Assembly: GCF_001436225.1 (NCBI RefSeq)
Contig: NZ_AYYO01000019.1
Location: forward strand, 1 to 43,723
From: Lacticaseibacillus sharpeae JCM 1186 = DSM 20505
Lineage (GTDB): Bacteria; Bacillota; Bacilli; Lactobacillales; Lactobacillaceae
Length of the DNA: 43,723 bases
Direction of reading: 5' to 3'
Shown: piece by piece, positions 21,781-31,792 of the stretch
Position numbering within the stretch: position 1 is the first letter of the stretch
Layout of the letters: each line of letters starts with the position of its first letter
The notes under the pieces: generated by a model
Database searches by the model: none
Told to the model about the DNA's origin: nothing
What the model saw: only the letters and a program-made list of their open reading frames with translations
Made by a program: the position numbers and the translations under genes

Positions 21781-24135
21781 ATGCCACAAACCAAACGTAG
21801 AAAAACAACCACAAGGCGTCCAGCTGCGCGTAAGACTAAGCGCAAGGCCGGCGATTATACAATGAACTGGTTTGGCGCCGGCATCACGGCGTTTGGCCTG
21901 CTCGCACTCTTTCACCCAGGCATGCTGGGGGTGACGATTGCCAACGTGCTCCGGCTGCTCGGCGGGGATACATATCTGGCGCTGGCCGTCGCGTTTATTT
22001 TTGTGGGCGCGTGGATGGTCGTTGCGGGGCACATGCCGCCGCTGCGCAAACGCGTCATCTGGGGCATCGCGCTCATGTATCTGGCCAGCCTCATTGGCTT
22101 TACTGGGTACGTGATGCACGCCAGTAACGTGCACGCCCACTTTTGGTCTGCCACCTGGTTTATCCTGAAGACCGACTTTGCCGCCCTGACGACGGGGACG
22201 CCGGCCGGGGGCGGACTGCTCGGGGCGCTGATTTATACCGGGACGTACCCGCTGCTGGGGCAAGTCGGCAGCTACATCGTGGCCGGAATTATCGCACTTG
22301 TTGGCCTTTGCCTGTTCTTTGGCATCCAGTCCAGCCAGATTTTTGACGTGTTGCACCGGATTGGACATGCGCTTGCTGAAGGCGTATCGCGCATCCGGAC
22401 GGCCATTAGTGACTGGCATGAACGACAGTTGAGTGGTCAAGCGAATAAGCCGGCAAAGGGTAAACACGCGGCAGTGCAGCCGGCGCGGACCACGGATGAA
22501 GTGGACGCCAAGGAATTACCGGCGGCCCACGAATTTACCGACCCGCTCGCGGGCCAGGATATTCCAGAGCCTGAATTTAAAATTAACGTTGCCGATACGC
22601 CGATTCCGGATCCGATTACTGACAGTGCAGCGACGTTAGCGCCGGCACCGACTGCTGCAGATAAGGCGGATAATGCGGCTGACAGTGATGCGGAAATCGT
22701 CACTGGCGACCCAACTGATGATTACAAATTGCCACCACTAGACATTCTGTCCCAACCTGCGCCCGTTGACCAGCGGGAAGAGCAGGACGCCATTCGCGTT
22801 AATCGGGGGAAGCTGGAGCGGACCTTTGCCAGCTTCGGCGTGGACGTGAAGGTGACGGCGGCGACCCTCGGCCCGTCAATCACGAAGTACGAAATCCAGC
22901 CGGCAATCGGGGTCAAAGTTTCCAAGATTGTGAACCTCGCCGATGACTTGGCACTAGCGCTGGCAGCTAAAGATATCCGGATTGAAGCACCCATTCCCGG
23001 TAAGAGTCTCATCGGGATTGAAGTGCCGAACCAGCACATCCGGACGGTTGGCTACAAAGACGTGCTGCGCGCAACGCCTGCACATCCGGACAAGCCGCTT
23101 GAAGTGCCGCTGGGCCAGGACGTTGCGGGTAGTATCGTGACGGCCGACCTGGCGAAGATGCCGCACATGTTGATTGCCGGGGCCACTGGTTCCGGGAAGT
23201 CAGTCATGATTAACGTCATTATTACCAGCTTGCTCATGCGGACCAAGCCGACAACCGTGCGGCTGATGCTGATTGACCCGAAGAAGGTTGAACTGTCCGT
23301 GTACGATGGCGTGCCGCACTTGCTGGCCCCCGTGGTGACGGAGGCTAAGCGGGCACCGGCAGCCTTAAACAAGATTTTGCAAGAAATGGAACGCCGCTAC
23401 GAACGCTTCGCCGCGGCTGGCGTCCGCAACATGGGCGAATACAACCGCAAAGTGAGCGAGAACCCTGACGAAGGGCTGAGCAAGATGCCGTACATCGTGG
23501 TCATCGTCGACGAACTGGCCGACCTGATGATGGTGGCCGGTGCTGAGATTGAAACTGCGATTATCCGCATCGGCCAAATGGCGCGGGCGGCGGGGATTCA
23601 CATGATTATCGCCACCCAGCGGCCTAGTGTCGACGTTATTACTGGGCTCATCAAGGCCAACATTCCTTCCCGCATGGCGTTTGCCGTGTCGAGTGGGGTG
23701 GACTCCCGTACTATTTTGGATGCCAATGGGGCTGAAAAGTTGCTGGGCCGTGGGGACATGCTCTATGACCCAATCGACATGAATAAGCCGCAGCGGGTTC
23801 AAGGGGCCTTCATCCCGTCCGCCGACGTTGAAGCGGTGGTGAAGTTCATCACGGATCAGGTGAAGCCCGCCTATGACGAGCAGATGATTCCGACCGCGGA
23901 GGATGAAAAACAAGAAGAGGGCGGCGACAGCGACGATGAGTTGTTCGACGACGCACTGAAGTTTGTGCGGGAAAAGCAGTCGGCCAGCACGTCGATGCTG
24001 CAACGCCGCTTCCGGATTGGCTATAACCGGGCGGCCCGGTTGATTGATGACCTAGAGAATCGCGGCTACATCGGACCCGCGGATGGCAGTAAGCCACGCA
24101 AGGTGTTCGCGAAGGCACCGGGTGAAAATGAATAA
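21781..24135 (+). CDS. ftsK: DNA translocase FtsK/SpoIIIE
   Basis: The 784-residue motor pumps chromosomal DNA through the closing septum. A basic N-terminus precedes four or five membrane helices (about 25-190), then a Pro/Asp/Ala-rich linker (about 210-320). The RecA-like motor follows, with Walker A GATGSGKSV at about 467 and Walker B VVIVDELADLMM at about 577. The C-terminal winged-helix gamma domain (about 720-775; SASTSMLQRRFRIGYNRAA) reads the polar sequences. The ATG is preceded by GGGGGAAATGG. It heads the block that leads through the EF-P genes to recA, as in Bacillus. Confidence 0.95.
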   Translation: MPQTKRRKTTTRRPAARKTKRKAGDYTMNWFGAGITAFGLLALFHPGMLGVTIANVLRLLGGDTYLALAVAFIFVGAWMVVAGHMPPLRKRVIWGIALMYLASLIGFTGYVMHASNVHAHFWSATWFILKTDFAALTTGTPAGGGLLGALIYTGTYPLLGQVGSYIVAGIIALVGLCLFFGIQSSQIFDVLHRIGHALAEGVSRIRTAISDWHERQLSGQANKPAKGKHAAVQPARTTDEVDAKELPAAHEFTDPLAGQDIPEPEFKINVADTPIPDPITDSAATLAPAPTAADKADNAADSDAEIVTGDPTDDYKLPPLDILSQPAPVDQREEQDAIRVNRGKLERTFASFGVDVKVTAATLGPSITKYEIQPAIGVKVSKIVNLADDLALALAAKDIRIEAPIPGKSLIGIEVPNQHIRTVGYKDVLRATPAHPDKPLEVPLGQDVAGSIVTADLAKMPHMLIAGATGSGKSVMINVIITSLLMRTKPTTVRLMLIDPKKVELSVYDGVPHLLAPVVTEAKRAPAALNKILQEMERRYERFAAAGVRNMGEYNRKVSENPDEGLSKMPYIVVIVDELADLMMVAGAEIETAIIRIGQMARAAGIHMIIATQRPSVDVITGLIKANIPSRMAFAVSSGVDSRTILDANGAEKLLGRGDMLYDPIDMNKPQRVQGAFIPSADVEAVVKFITDQVKPAYDEQMIPTAEDEKQEEGGDSDDELFDDALKFVREKQSASTSMLQRRFRIGYNRAARLIDDLENRGYIGPADGSKPRKVFAKAPGENE

Positions 24136-24197
24136 AGATGGTGCGCAGCGTTGTGGCAATTGCCGCAGCGCATTGCACTTTAATAGAGGAGCTTAAT

Positions 24198-25454
24198 TTG
24201 CGAGTAAAGATTACCGACGGGGTACATTTGAGTGTCGTCCCCACTGATCAGTTTAAAACCACGTATATTAGCGTGAACTTCTTGGCACCACTGCAGCGGG
24301 CAACCATTGGCGCGCGGACGCTGCTCACCAGCCTGTTGGAGATGAGTTCGGCAGCCTACCCCACCCAGGCGGAGTTTGCCGCCAAGCTTGAGGACCTGTA
24401 TGGTGCCAGCTTCGGCATTAACGTTGCGCGTGTGGGCCGGGTGCACCGGGTGAGCGCGGGGATGCGCGTGCTCAGCTCCGAGTTTGCGGACCCCGAGCTG
24501 CTCAGTCACGCCTTTGATTTTCTGCAGGAGGCGCTACTGCGACCGAATATTCAGGATGGCCAGTTCAATCAGGCAACCTTCGATATTGAGAAGAAGAACC
24601 TCGGGGTCTACCTTGATTCGCTCAGTGATGACCGGGGCACGCAGGCGGCACTTGAATTGCAGCAGGCATACTTCAAGGACCCCGCACAGGCAATTCCTAG
24701 TTTTGGGACCGCGCAGAACCTTGAGCCACTGACGGCCCGCGGGCTTGTGCAGACCTACAAGGACATGCTGGCTAACGACCAGGTGGAAATTGTGCTGCTG
24801 GGCAACGTTGATTTAGAAACGGCGCGCACACTTGCCAGCGGACTGGGGCTTACTGGCCGCACTGTCGCGAGCAAGGAAATCGAATATGACCAGCCACTAC
24901 ACACCGAGATTGTGCGTAAAACGGCCAGTGAAAACGTGGTCCAAAGTAAGTTGAACTTCGCGTACCACGTCGGCGGGGACCATTTTGGCCCAGAATACTA
25001 CGCAACGCTGGTGGCTTGTGAACTGTTCGGCGGCTCACCGCTATCCCTACTGTTCCGCAACGTGCGTGAAAAGGAGAGTCTGGCTTACTATGCCAGCGCC
25101 AATACGAACATGATGCGCCACTTCATGATGGTGCAAACCGGTATTGACGGGACAAACCGCGCGCGGGTCGAGGAACTGGTTGCCTTGCAGCTGCAGAAGG
25201 TGGTTGCGGGGGACTTCACCGACGCACACCTGCAGTCGATTAAGGATGGCATGATTAATGACCGCAAGTCCTCACTGGATAGTCAGGGCTTCTTGTCCAG
25301 TTTGGCCCTCTCCAGTGCGATGCTGCCGGACGCTAAACTCGACGCGCACACTGAACTTACACAGATTGCGGCCGTTACCCGTGCAGACGTACAGGCGGCT
25401 GCGGCCCAGATGGAGTTGCAGGCAGTCTATTTCTTGAACGGGGAGGCGCAATAA
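24198..25454 (+). CDS. ymfF: M16 family peptidase-like protein YmfF (EF-P modification associated)
   Basis: The 418-residue protein is an M16 peptidase homologue without the zinc motif HxxEH, so it is probably a catalytically inactive partner of the next gene. I chose the TTG at 24198, preceded by AGAGGAGC; an in-frame ATG 60 nt upstream has no site. The M16 C-terminal region is recognisable (FGGSPLSLLFRNVREKESLAYY). In Bacilli, ymfF, ymfH and ymfI cluster and are associated with the 5-aminopentanol modification of elongation factor P. The stop overlaps the next start (TAATG). Confidence 0.85.
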   Translation: MRVKITDGVHLSVVPTDQFKTTYISVNFLAPLQRATIGARTLLTSLLEMSSAAYPTQAEFAAKLEDLYGASFGINVARVGRVHRVSAGMRVLSSEFADPELLSHAFDFLQEALLRPNIQDGQFNQATFDIEKKNLGVYLDSLSDDRGTQAALELQQAYFKDPAQAIPSFGTAQNLEPLTARGLVQTYKDMLANDQVEIVLLGNVDLETARTLASGLGLTGRTVASKEIEYDQPLHTEIVRKTASENVVQSKLNFAYHVGGDHFGPEYYATLVACELFGGSPLSLLFRNVREKESLAYYASANTNMMRHFMMVQTGIDGTNRARVEELVALQLQKVVAGDFTDAHLQSIKDGMINDRKSSLDSQGFLSSLALSSAMLPDAKLDAHTELTQIAAVTRADVQAAAAQMELQAVYFLNGEAQ

Positions 25455-26767
25455 TGACAGAACTGAAGGAACGAACGGGTTTAGGTGAGCATCTGTACAC
25501 CATGACCCTGCCCAACGGTTTGCGGTGCAACTTTGTGCCCAAGCCCGGTTACCACAAGACGTACGCGATGTTTACCACCCAGTTTGGGGCGATTGACGAT
25601 AGCTTCCGCACCGACAAGGACGCGGATTACACCGTTGTGCCTGCCGGAACTGCACATTTTTTGGAACATAAGCTGTTCGATAAGGCCGATTACGACGCCT
25701 TTGATTTGTTCGGCAAGAGTGGGGCGTCAGCGAACGCCTTCACCAGTGCGACCCAGACGAGCTACCTCTTCTCCGGGACCGATGCAATTGCGGATAATCT
25801 GAACATCCTGCTTGATTTTGTCCAAGACCCATACTTCACGGACCAGACCGTTGAGAAGGAAAAGGGCATTATTGGTCAGGAAATTCAGATGTACCAAGAC
25901 GACGCGGGCTGGCGCCTCTACTCCGGAATCCTGGGTAACCTCTACCCAACGCACCCCGTGCACCTCGATGTGGCGGGATCAGTGGAATCAATTGCGACCA
26001 TCACCCCAGAAGTGTTGCGGGAAGTGCACGCTGCGTTCTATCACCCCAGCAACATGGTGCTGACGATGGTGGGGAACTTTGATGTGCACGAGATGGCGGC
26101 GGTCGTTGAGGCTAATCAGGCCCAGAAGGATTACGCGCCCGCACCCGCTTTGGAACGGGGGGTAGTGCCAGATTACGACATCGAGACGATTTTGCCGTTT
26201 CGCATGCAGACCATGCCAATTTCCCGCGCTAAGGGGATTGTCGGCATCAAGGGGACCACGAATCTGGAAGACGACATTGAAGGCTTGCGCTACACGTTAA
26301 CGGCGCGGTTAATGCTGGAATTACTCTTTGGCGATTCCGGGGCAACCTACCAGAACCTGTACAATGCCGGCGTGATTGACGATTCATTCTTCGCCGACTT
26401 CGCCCGAGGCCGCGGCTACAACTACATTTCCATCGGTGGCGACAATGCTGATCCAGCGGTGCTCACCGAATCCATCGTGGATGCGGTGGCGAATTACCAG
26501 CAGAGTCCAGATTGGAACGCTGACCGGTTCAACCGGCTCAAGAAGGCGGCACTGGGGAAGTTCTACGCGGCGCTCAACTCACTGGAGAGTATTGCCAACC
26601 AGATTACGGATGGCAGCTTTGGGAGTACGACCCTGTTTGACGTTCCGGAACTCATGTCTGGCATTACTTTCACTGACGTCGAGGCAGTGGCTGCATCGTT
26701 ACTGAACCTTGACGCCCTGTCCGTGTTCCACATTGCTAGTGAACAGGGGGATGTTGCTGATGCCTAG
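25454..26767 (+). CDS. ymfH: M16 family zinc metallopeptidase-like protein YmfH (EF-P modification associated)
   Basis: The 437-residue protein carries the inverted zinc motif HFLEH at about residues 68-72 and a downstream glutamate (EKGIIGQEIQMYQDD), as in active M16 peptidases. It pairs with the upstream motif-less protein, the usual active/inactive arrangement of bacterial M16 heterodimers. Its start overlaps the ymfF stop, and ymfI starts 8 nt before its own stop, so the three are translationally coupled. The link to EF-P is from the conserved cluster, not from the protein itself. Confidence 0.88.
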   Translation: MTELKERTGLGEHLYTMTLPNGLRCNFVPKPGYHKTYAMFTTQFGAIDDSFRTDKDADYTVVPAGTAHFLEHKLFDKADYDAFDLFGKSGASANAFTSATQTSYLFSGTDAIADNLNILLDFVQDPYFTDQTVEKEKGIIGQEIQMYQDDAGWRLYSGILGNLYPTHPVHLDVAGSVESIATITPEVLREVHAAFYHPSNMVLTMVGNFDVHEMAAVVEANQAQKDYAPAPALERGVVPDYDIETILPFRMQTMPISRAKGIVGIKGTTNLEDDIEGLRYTLTARLMLELLFGDSGATYQNLYNAGVIDDSFFADFARGRGYNYISIGGDNADPAVLTESIVDAVANYQQSPDWNADRFNRLKKAALGKFYAALNSLESIANQITDGSFGSTTLFDVPELMSGITFTDVEAVAASLLNLDALSVFHIASEQGDVADA

Positions 26768-27485
26768 TGCATTAATTCTGGGTGCCTCCGGGGATATTGG
26801 CCAGGCTGTTGCTCGGGAAATGGCGGGGAATGGCTGGAGCCTCTATCTGCACTACCACGCGCATGTTGCGATTGCGGATCAACTGGCCGCGGAACTCAGC
26901 GCTAAGTACCCCAAGCAAGACTTCTTCACCGTCGCGGGTGATTTGCGCGACGTAAATTCCGCGCAAACCATTGCGAACCAGCTGTTTAGCCTGGACGCCG
27001 TGATTGTTGCCGCGGGGATGACGTATTACGAGCTGTTCAAAGACGCAACGATTGACCATATGACGGCGCTGATGCGGGTCCACTTGCTGACGCCCATGGC
27101 GCTGATTAATCACGTCCAAGATAAGTTGGCGGCTAGTGGCAATGGCCGCATTGTCTTCATTGGCTCAGTTTACGGTGCGAGTGGTTCGGCCATGGAAGTG
27201 ACGTATTCAACGGTGAAGGGTGCGCAGTCGGCGTTCGTTAAAGCCTACGCTCAAGAAGTAGCGAGCCTAGGCATCACAGTGAACGTCGTGGCACCCGGTG
27301 CGGTGGACACGAAGATGAACCGGGAGTTTGGGGCGTCCGCTTTGGAAGCGGTACGTGAAACCATCCCGGCTGGTCGGTTTGCAAACGCGACGGACATTGC
27401 GTACTTCGTGAATACCCTGGTGAATCAGCGTGCAGGTTACTTTACCGGCCAGACGCTTTATGTAACCGGGGGCTGGTTGCGATGA
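26760..27485 (+). CDS. ymfI: SDR family reductase YmfI (EF-P 5-aminopentanone reductase)
   Basis: From the ATG at 26760 (GGGGGA 8 nt before) the protein is 241 residues. It is a classical short-chain dehydrogenase: NAD(P)-binding GASGDIGQAVA at about residues 8-18, AAGMTYYE, catalytic Ser in FIGSVYGASG and YSTVK at about 155. In Bacillus, YmfI reduces the ketone on the EF-P lysine modification to 5-aminopentanol. The operon with ymfF and ymfH supports that role; a general 3-oxoacyl reductase is the sequence-only alternative. Confidence 0.85.
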   Translation: MPSALILGASGDIGQAVAREMAGNGWSLYLHYHAHVAIADQLAAELSAKYPKQDFFTVAGDLRDVNSAQTIANQLFSLDAVIVAAGMTYYELFKDATIDHMTALMRVHLLTPMALINHVQDKLAASGNGRIVFIGSVYGASGSAMEVTYSTVKGAQSAFVKAYAQEVASLGITVNVVAPGAVDTKMNREFGASALEAVRETIPAGRFANATDIAYFVNTLVNQRAGYFTGQTLYVTGGWLR

Positions 27486-27514
27486 AAAGAGTTTGTAACC
27501 TAACCATTTCTTAA

Positions 27515-27543
27515 TTCAAGAGCAACCAAATTTATGCTAGACT
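27515..27543 (+). promoter_or_regulatory. promoter of rodZ-pgsA
   Basis: TTCAAG (27515-27520) and TGCTAGACT (TAGACT 27538-27543) are 17 nt apart, an extended -10 promoter about 40 nt before the start codon. Confidence 0.6.
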
Positions 27544-27582
27544 TATTACTAGATATTAAAGCGAACGGGTGAGGATAACAAC

Positions 27583-28461
27583 ATGGACGAGATTGGTCAG
27601 AAGTTACGTGAAGCACGACTTGAAAAGGGCTACACGATTGACGACTTACAGCAAATCACGAAGATTCAAAAGCGCTACCTGTTAGCGATTGAAGAAGGTA
27701 ACTTCGACGCACTGCCAGGCGACTTTTACGTGCGCGCATTCATTAAGCAGTACGCCAGCGTTGTGGGCGTTAACCCAGACACATTGGTTGAGGAATTCCA
27801 GCAGGACATTCCGACTCCACAGCCTGAACAAGTGACCCCAGAACCAGAAAAGCGCGAAAAAACGCGCCTCACACCAAAGGCAACGCCAGCCGTTACCAAC
27901 CGGGTGCGCCGGCTGGTGCCAACCATCATCATTGGGGTGATTGTTGTCGCACTGATTGCCGTTGTTTACGGCTTCACCATCAGCCAGCAGAAGAAGGACA
28001 ACAAGCCAAGTATTCCGGTTGATTCCTCCAGCGTGCAGGTTGACTCCTCCAAGAAGGCCAAGGCCTCCAGCAAGAAGAAGGCAGCTTCAAGCAGTAAGAA
28101 GAAGGCGGCCGCATCTTCCAGCAAGAAGGCCAAGGACGCCAAGAAGTTGACGATTTCTACGCCGACCGCCGCCGACACGACTGCGTACACCATCAAGAAG
28201 ATGCCAAGTTCCGGCAACAAGGTCGACATTGCGGCGACAACCGGCTCTGCCTGGGTTAGCTTCTCCGTCGGTGGAACCATGACCTGGCAGGGAACATTGA
28301 CCTCTGGTAATAGCAAGTCAATCGACATTCCGGACGGGACGACGAGCTTCGCCATCCGCACCGGGAACACGCAGGCAACTGCCATCAAGATTAACGGCAC
28401 GAAGGTTGATCTGGGTGACAGCACCCACTTTACACGGACAATCACCTTCACGGTTGAATAA
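27583..28461 (+). CDS. rodZ: RodZ/YmfM-type cell-shape protein
   Basis: The 292-residue protein has an N-terminal HTH (about 1-75; [34 protein letters not shown]), a single membrane helix (about 112-130; [18 protein letters not shown]), and a low-complexity linker of Ser, Lys and Ala runs (about 148-190). An extracellular beta-rich DUF4115 domain closes it (about 205-292). RodZ binds MreB and spans the membrane in the elongation machinery. The linker is a repetitive series of SSKKKAA-like units, likely variable in length between strains. It is followed 15 nt later by pgsA. Confidence 0.88.
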   Translation: MDEIGQKLREARLEKGYTIDDLQQITKIQKRYLLAIEEGNFDALPGDFYVRAFIKQYASVVGVNPDTLVEEFQQDIPTPQPEQVTPEPEKREKTRLTPKATPAVTNRVRRLVPTIIIGVIVVALIAVVYGFTISQQKKDNKPSIPVDSSSVQVDSSKKAKASSKKKAASSSKKKAAASSSKKAKDAKKLTISTPTAADTTAYTIKKMPSSGNKVDIAATTGSAWVSFSVGGTMTWQGTLTSGNSKSIDIPDGTTSFAIRTGNTQATAIKINGTKVDLGDSTHFTRTITFTVE

Positions 28462-28476
28462 TAAGGGGACGAAAAA

Positions 28477-29055
28477 GTGAATTTACCTAACAAACTGACG
28501 TTGATGCGGATGATCCTGATTCCCATCTTCACGTTGGTATTAGCCCTGGGTTTTCCAGCCGGGACCGTCATGTTTCTTGGCACCAAGGTCGCAATTGCGC
28601 GGCTCGTTGCGGTCGTTATCTTCATCGTTGCGTCCCTAACTGACTTCGCTGATGGGCAAATCGCCCGGCGGAACCACCTGGTCACCAATTTCGGCAAGTT
28701 CGCCGACCCACTGGCTGACAAGCTGCTGGTCATGACCGCATTCATTTTCCTCGCGGTTGCGGGTCAGGTGCCTGCCTGGGGCGTTGCCATTATCTTGTGG
28801 CGTGAGCTGGCAGTAACCGGCTTGCGGCTGCTCCTGGCTAATGGCGGTGAAGTGCTCGCGGCTGCTTGGCCCGGGAAGATTAAGACGACATCCCAGATGT
28901 TCGCCATCATTTTCCTGCTCGTCAACAACGCCGGGTTTGCGGCGCTGCACTTCCCACTGGCCAGCATCATGTTCTACATTGCCGTATTCTTCACCATCTA
29001 CTCTGGGGTGGAATACTTCTACAAGAACCGGTCAGTATTCTCAGATAGCTTCTAA
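28477..29055 (+). CDS. pgsA: CDP-diacylglycerol-glycerol-3-phosphate 3-phosphatidyltransferase
   Basis: The 192-residue membrane enzyme makes phosphatidylglycerophosphate, the committed step to phosphatidylglycerol. The CDP-alcohol phosphotransferase motif (DGxxARx8GxxxDxxxD) is visible as DGQIARR...GKFADPLADK at about residues 55-80. It opens with NLPNKLTLMRM, typical of PgsA. The start is a GTG with AAGGGGAC before it. A strong terminator follows. Confidence 0.94.
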   Translation: MNLPNKLTLMRMILIPIFTLVLALGFPAGTVMFLGTKVAIARLVAVVIFIVASLTDFADGQIARRNHLVTNFGKFADPLADKLLVMTAFIFLAVAGQVPAWGVAIILWRELAVTGLRLLLANGGEVLAAAWPGKIKTTSQMFAIIFLLVNNAGFAALHFPLASIMFYIAVFFTIYSGVEYFYKNRSVFSDSF

Positions 29056-29056
29056 C

Positions 29057-29090
29057 CAAAAGGACGCCCACACACTGGGCGTCCTTTTTG
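29057..29090 (+). terminator. terminator of rodZ-pgsA
   Basis: AAAGGACGCCCA pairs with TGGGCGTCCTTT, followed by TTG. Confidence 0.9.
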
Positions 29091-29222
29091 GTGCGGCGTG
29101 CGCGTGCGCTTAAGGCGTATAATTGAAGCGGAAACGGTGCTGTGAAACTTTTTGACTGTCAGCCAAAAAAGTTTCGGGGCATTTTCGTTAATTGGCGAAA
29201 TCTATTAATGTGGGGGCAAAAC

Positions 29223-30458
29223 ATGGATGCAGAACTAATTGCAGTCGGAACAGAAATGCTGCTTGGTGAGATTGTGAACACGAACGCCGCGTATTTAGCA
29301 CGCGGACTCAGTCAGGTGGGGGTAACAAGCCACTACCAGCAAATTGTGGGTGACAACCCGGAGCGGCTGGATGCGGCGATTACCGTGGCGGAACAGCGCA
29401 GTCAGATGATTATCCTCATGGGCGGCTTAGGCCCGACGAAAGATGACTTGACGAAGCAGGTCCTGGCCAAGCACCTGGGCCTACAACTGGTCGAGGACGC
29501 CGCACACCGGCAAAAGCTGGATGATCTCGCAAAGCAGCGGCAAAAGGTCATGACGCCGAATAATTTGGCCCAGGCGCTATATCCGGAAGGCGCAGTCACG
29601 CTGACCAACCACGTGGGGCTGGCAGTGGGCGCCATTGTCTCAGGCGAAGCGCACCAGTACGTGCTCCTGCCCGGCCCACCCCGCGAGTTTACCGTGATGG
29701 TGGACCGCGAACTGCTGCCCCGGCTCATGCAAGGGGAAAAGCAGCACTTGGTGAGCCGCACGCTGCGATTCTTCGGCCTCGGCGAGTCGGCGCTGGTAAC
29801 CGCAATTGGCGACATCATTGATGGACAAGACAACCCCACCGTTGCACCATACATCAAGGACTATGAAGTCACGCTGCGCCTAACCGCTAGTGCGGTCAGT
29901 GAAGCGGCCGCAAACACCATGCTTGACCAGCTGCAAGCACGCATTTTGGCCGTGCTGGCGCCGTATTACTATGCGACGGGTGCGAACGTGACGCTCGCGC
30001 AAACGGTTGTGCAAGAGCTCATTGCGCGTAAGATTTCAATTACGGCCGCCGAAAGCTTAACGGCGGGACTCTTTCAGGCCACACTTGGCTCAGTGGCGGG
30101 CGTTTCGGCCGTCTTCCCGGGCGGCTTCGTCACGTATGCGCCAACAGTTAAGCACCAGCTGGTGGGTGTGAACGCTGCAACCATTGCCGATTACGGCGTG
30201 GTCAGCCGGGAGACCGCATGTGCGATGGCTGAAGGCGCAAGGTCGGCCTTGGGCACGGAAATGGCGGTCAGCTTCACTGGGGTTGCGGGGCCGGACAGTC
30301 TGGAAGGCCACCCCGCCGGCACAGTGTGGATTGGGCTCGCGACTGCAACCGGTGTGCGCGCTGAAGAATTCCACCTCGGCGGCCACCGGAATGAAGTGCG
30401 GATTCGCTGCGTGAAAACAGCCCTCATGATGTTGCTCCACGAATTACGGTCCAATTAG
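29223..30458 (+). CDS. cinA: CinA competence/damage-inducible protein
   Basis: The 411-residue protein has an N-terminal COG1058/MoCF-type domain (about 1-170; AELIAVGTEMLLGEIVNTNA, GGLGPTKDD) and a C-terminal nicotinamide-nucleotide amidase domain (about 255-405; SITAAESLTAGLF, AVFPGGFVTYA, GVAGPD). The family recycles NAD by-products and, in naturally competent Firmicutes, is coinduced with recA. I chose the ATG at 29223 after TGGGGGC; an ATG 81 nt upstream lacks a site. recA follows after 92 nt. Confidence 0.93.
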   Translation: MDAELIAVGTEMLLGEIVNTNAAYLARGLSQVGVTSHYQQIVGDNPERLDAAITVAEQRSQMIILMGGLGPTKDDLTKQVLAKHLGLQLVEDAAHRQKLDDLAKQRQKVMTPNNLAQALYPEGAVTLTNHVGLAVGAIVSGEAHQYVLLPGPPREFTVMVDRELLPRLMQGEKQHLVSRTLRFFGLGESALVTAIGDIIDGQDNPTVAPYIKDYEVTLRLTASAVSEAAANTMLDQLQARILAVLAPYYYATGANVTLAQTVVQELIARKISITAAESLTAGLFQATLGSVAGVSAVFPGGFVTYAPTVKHQLVGVNAATIADYGVVSRETACAMAEGARSALGTEMAVSFTGVAGPDSLEGHPAGTVWIGLATATGVRAEEFHLGGHRNEVRIRCVKTALMMLLHELRSN

Positions 30459-30496
30459 GCCGATTCTGTTCCAGTTGGACTTTTCCCTTACGTTAC

Positions 30497-30528
30497 GTGC
30501 ACGCGGCTAGCAGTGGCTAGGTGTGCAC
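30497..30528 (+). promoter_or_regulatory. hairpin in the cinA-recA interval
   Basis: GTGCAC (30497-30502) pairs with GTGCAC (30523-30528), with an inner CTAG/CTAG stem. It lies just before the recA ribosome binding site and has no T tract. It may be a leader structure. No LexA-like box is evident. Confidence 0.45.
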
Positions 30529-30550
30529 CAAGGACAGGAGGCCTGACGGC

Positions 30551-31603
30551 ATGGAACAAACGGCAGAAAGCAAGGCGGCACTGGAGAAAGCCCTGAAGAA
30601 GATTGAAAAAAATTTCGGGAAGGGCGCGGTGATGCGGATGGGGGCGAAAGCTGATACCCGCGTGCAGACCGTGTCCACAGGTTCGCTCGCATTAGACGAG
30701 GCATTAGGTGTGGGCGGGTTTCCCCGCGGCCGCATCATTGAGGTGTACGGCCCGGAAAGTTCCGGGAAGACGACGCTCGCGTTGCACGCGGTGGCAGAGG
30801 TGCAAAAAGCCGGGGGTACGGCGGCATATATCGACGCGGAAAACGCGATGGATCCTAAGTACGCCACCAATTTGGGCGTCGACATTGACAGCCTGCTGCT
30901 TTCCCAGCCAGATACGGGGGAGCAAGGCCTGGAGATTGCGGACACCCTGGTGGCCAGCGGGGCGGTTGACATTGTGGTCGTCGATTCGGTGGCCGCACTG
31001 GTGCCACGCGCGGAAATCGACGGTGAAATCGGTGATGCCCACGTGGGTCTGCAGGCCCGCCTGATGTCGCAGGCACTACGGAAGCTGTCGGGCCAGATTA
31101 ACCGCACCAAGACGATTGCAATTTTTATCAACCAGATTCGGGAAAAGGTCGGCATCATGTTCGGCAATCCCGAGACAACTCCGGGTGGGCGCGCACTGAA
31201 ATTCTACGCGACCATTCGGCTCGAAGTGCGGCGGGCCGAGCCAATCAAAGATGGCACGGACATTATTGGCAACCGCACTAAAATTAAGGTGGTCAAAAAC
31301 AAGGTTGCCCCGCCATTCCGGGTGGCTGAAGTGGATATTATGTACGGTCAGGGGATTTCGCAGACTGGCGAAATTGTTGACATGGCCGTGGCCCGCGACG
31401 TCATTGATAAGAGTGGCTCGTGGTACAGCTACAACAACATGCGCATTGGCCAGGGCCGCGAGAACCTGAAGGCCTACCTGGACGAGCACGAAGATGTAAA
31501 AAACGAAATTCGCGCGCGCATCCGGGAATTTGGGGCCGAAGAGCCGGAAGCAGCCGTCCCAGATGCTGCAGCTGCCCCGGAACCGGAAGCAGAAGAAGCG
31601 TAA
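30551..31603 (+). CDS. recA: Recombinase RecA
   Basis: The 350-residue protein forms filaments on single-stranded DNA and drives strand exchange. Walker [10 protein letters not shown] is at about residue 66, Walker [13 protein letters not shown] at about 140, and the RecA signature is in [14 protein letters not shown]. The C-terminus is acidic and Ala/Pro/Glu-rich. The ATG has CAGGAGG upstream; a GTG ten codons earlier would lie on the hairpin. cinA upstream supports a competence link. Confidence 0.98.
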   Translation: MEQTAESKAALEKALKKIEKNFGKGAVMRMGAKADTRVQTVSTGSLALDEALGVGGFPRGRIIEVYGPESSGKTTLALHAVAEVQKAGGTAAYIDAENAMDPKYATNLGVDIDSLLLSQPDTGEQGLEIADTLVASGAVDIVVVDSVAALVPRAEIDGEIGDAHVGLQARLMSQALRKLSGQINRTKTIAIFINQIREKVGIMFGNPETTPGGRALKFYATIRLEVRRAEPIKDGTDIIGNRTKIKVVKNKVAPPFRVAEVDIMYGQGISQTGEIVDMAVARDVIDKSGSWYSYNNMRIGQGRENLKAYLDEHEDVKNEIRARIREFGAEEPEAAVPDAAAAPEPEAEEA

Positions 31604-31605
31604 CG

Positions 31606-31642
31606 GAGAACTCCCGCCACACAGTTTGGGCGGGAGTTTTTC
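31606..31642 (+). terminator. terminator of recA
   Basis: AACTCCCGCC pairs with GGCGGGAGTT, followed by TTTTC. Confidence 0.9.
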
Positions 31643-31685
31643 TGTGCCTAATGCCCCATTTTCGCCGTTTGTGTGGTATCTGTCG

Positions 31686-31714
31686 TTGACACCCTTGAAG
31701 TGTACGGCTAGAAT
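31686..31714 (+). promoter_or_regulatory. promoter of rny
   Basis: A perfect -35 TTGACA (31686-31691) and TAGAAT (31709-31714) are 17 nt apart. Confidence 0.8.
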
Positions 31715-31792
31715 TAAGAACTGTAATAATCTACAAAAATAATATGCATCTGAGTTTGAAAAACTTATTAAAGATGATGCGGAGGTGAGAAC

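Noticed and set aside
28030-28150. Tandem DNA repeat or CRISPR-like array in rodZ
   Set aside because: The repeats are short, in frame and encode a low-complexity linker; no spacers are present.
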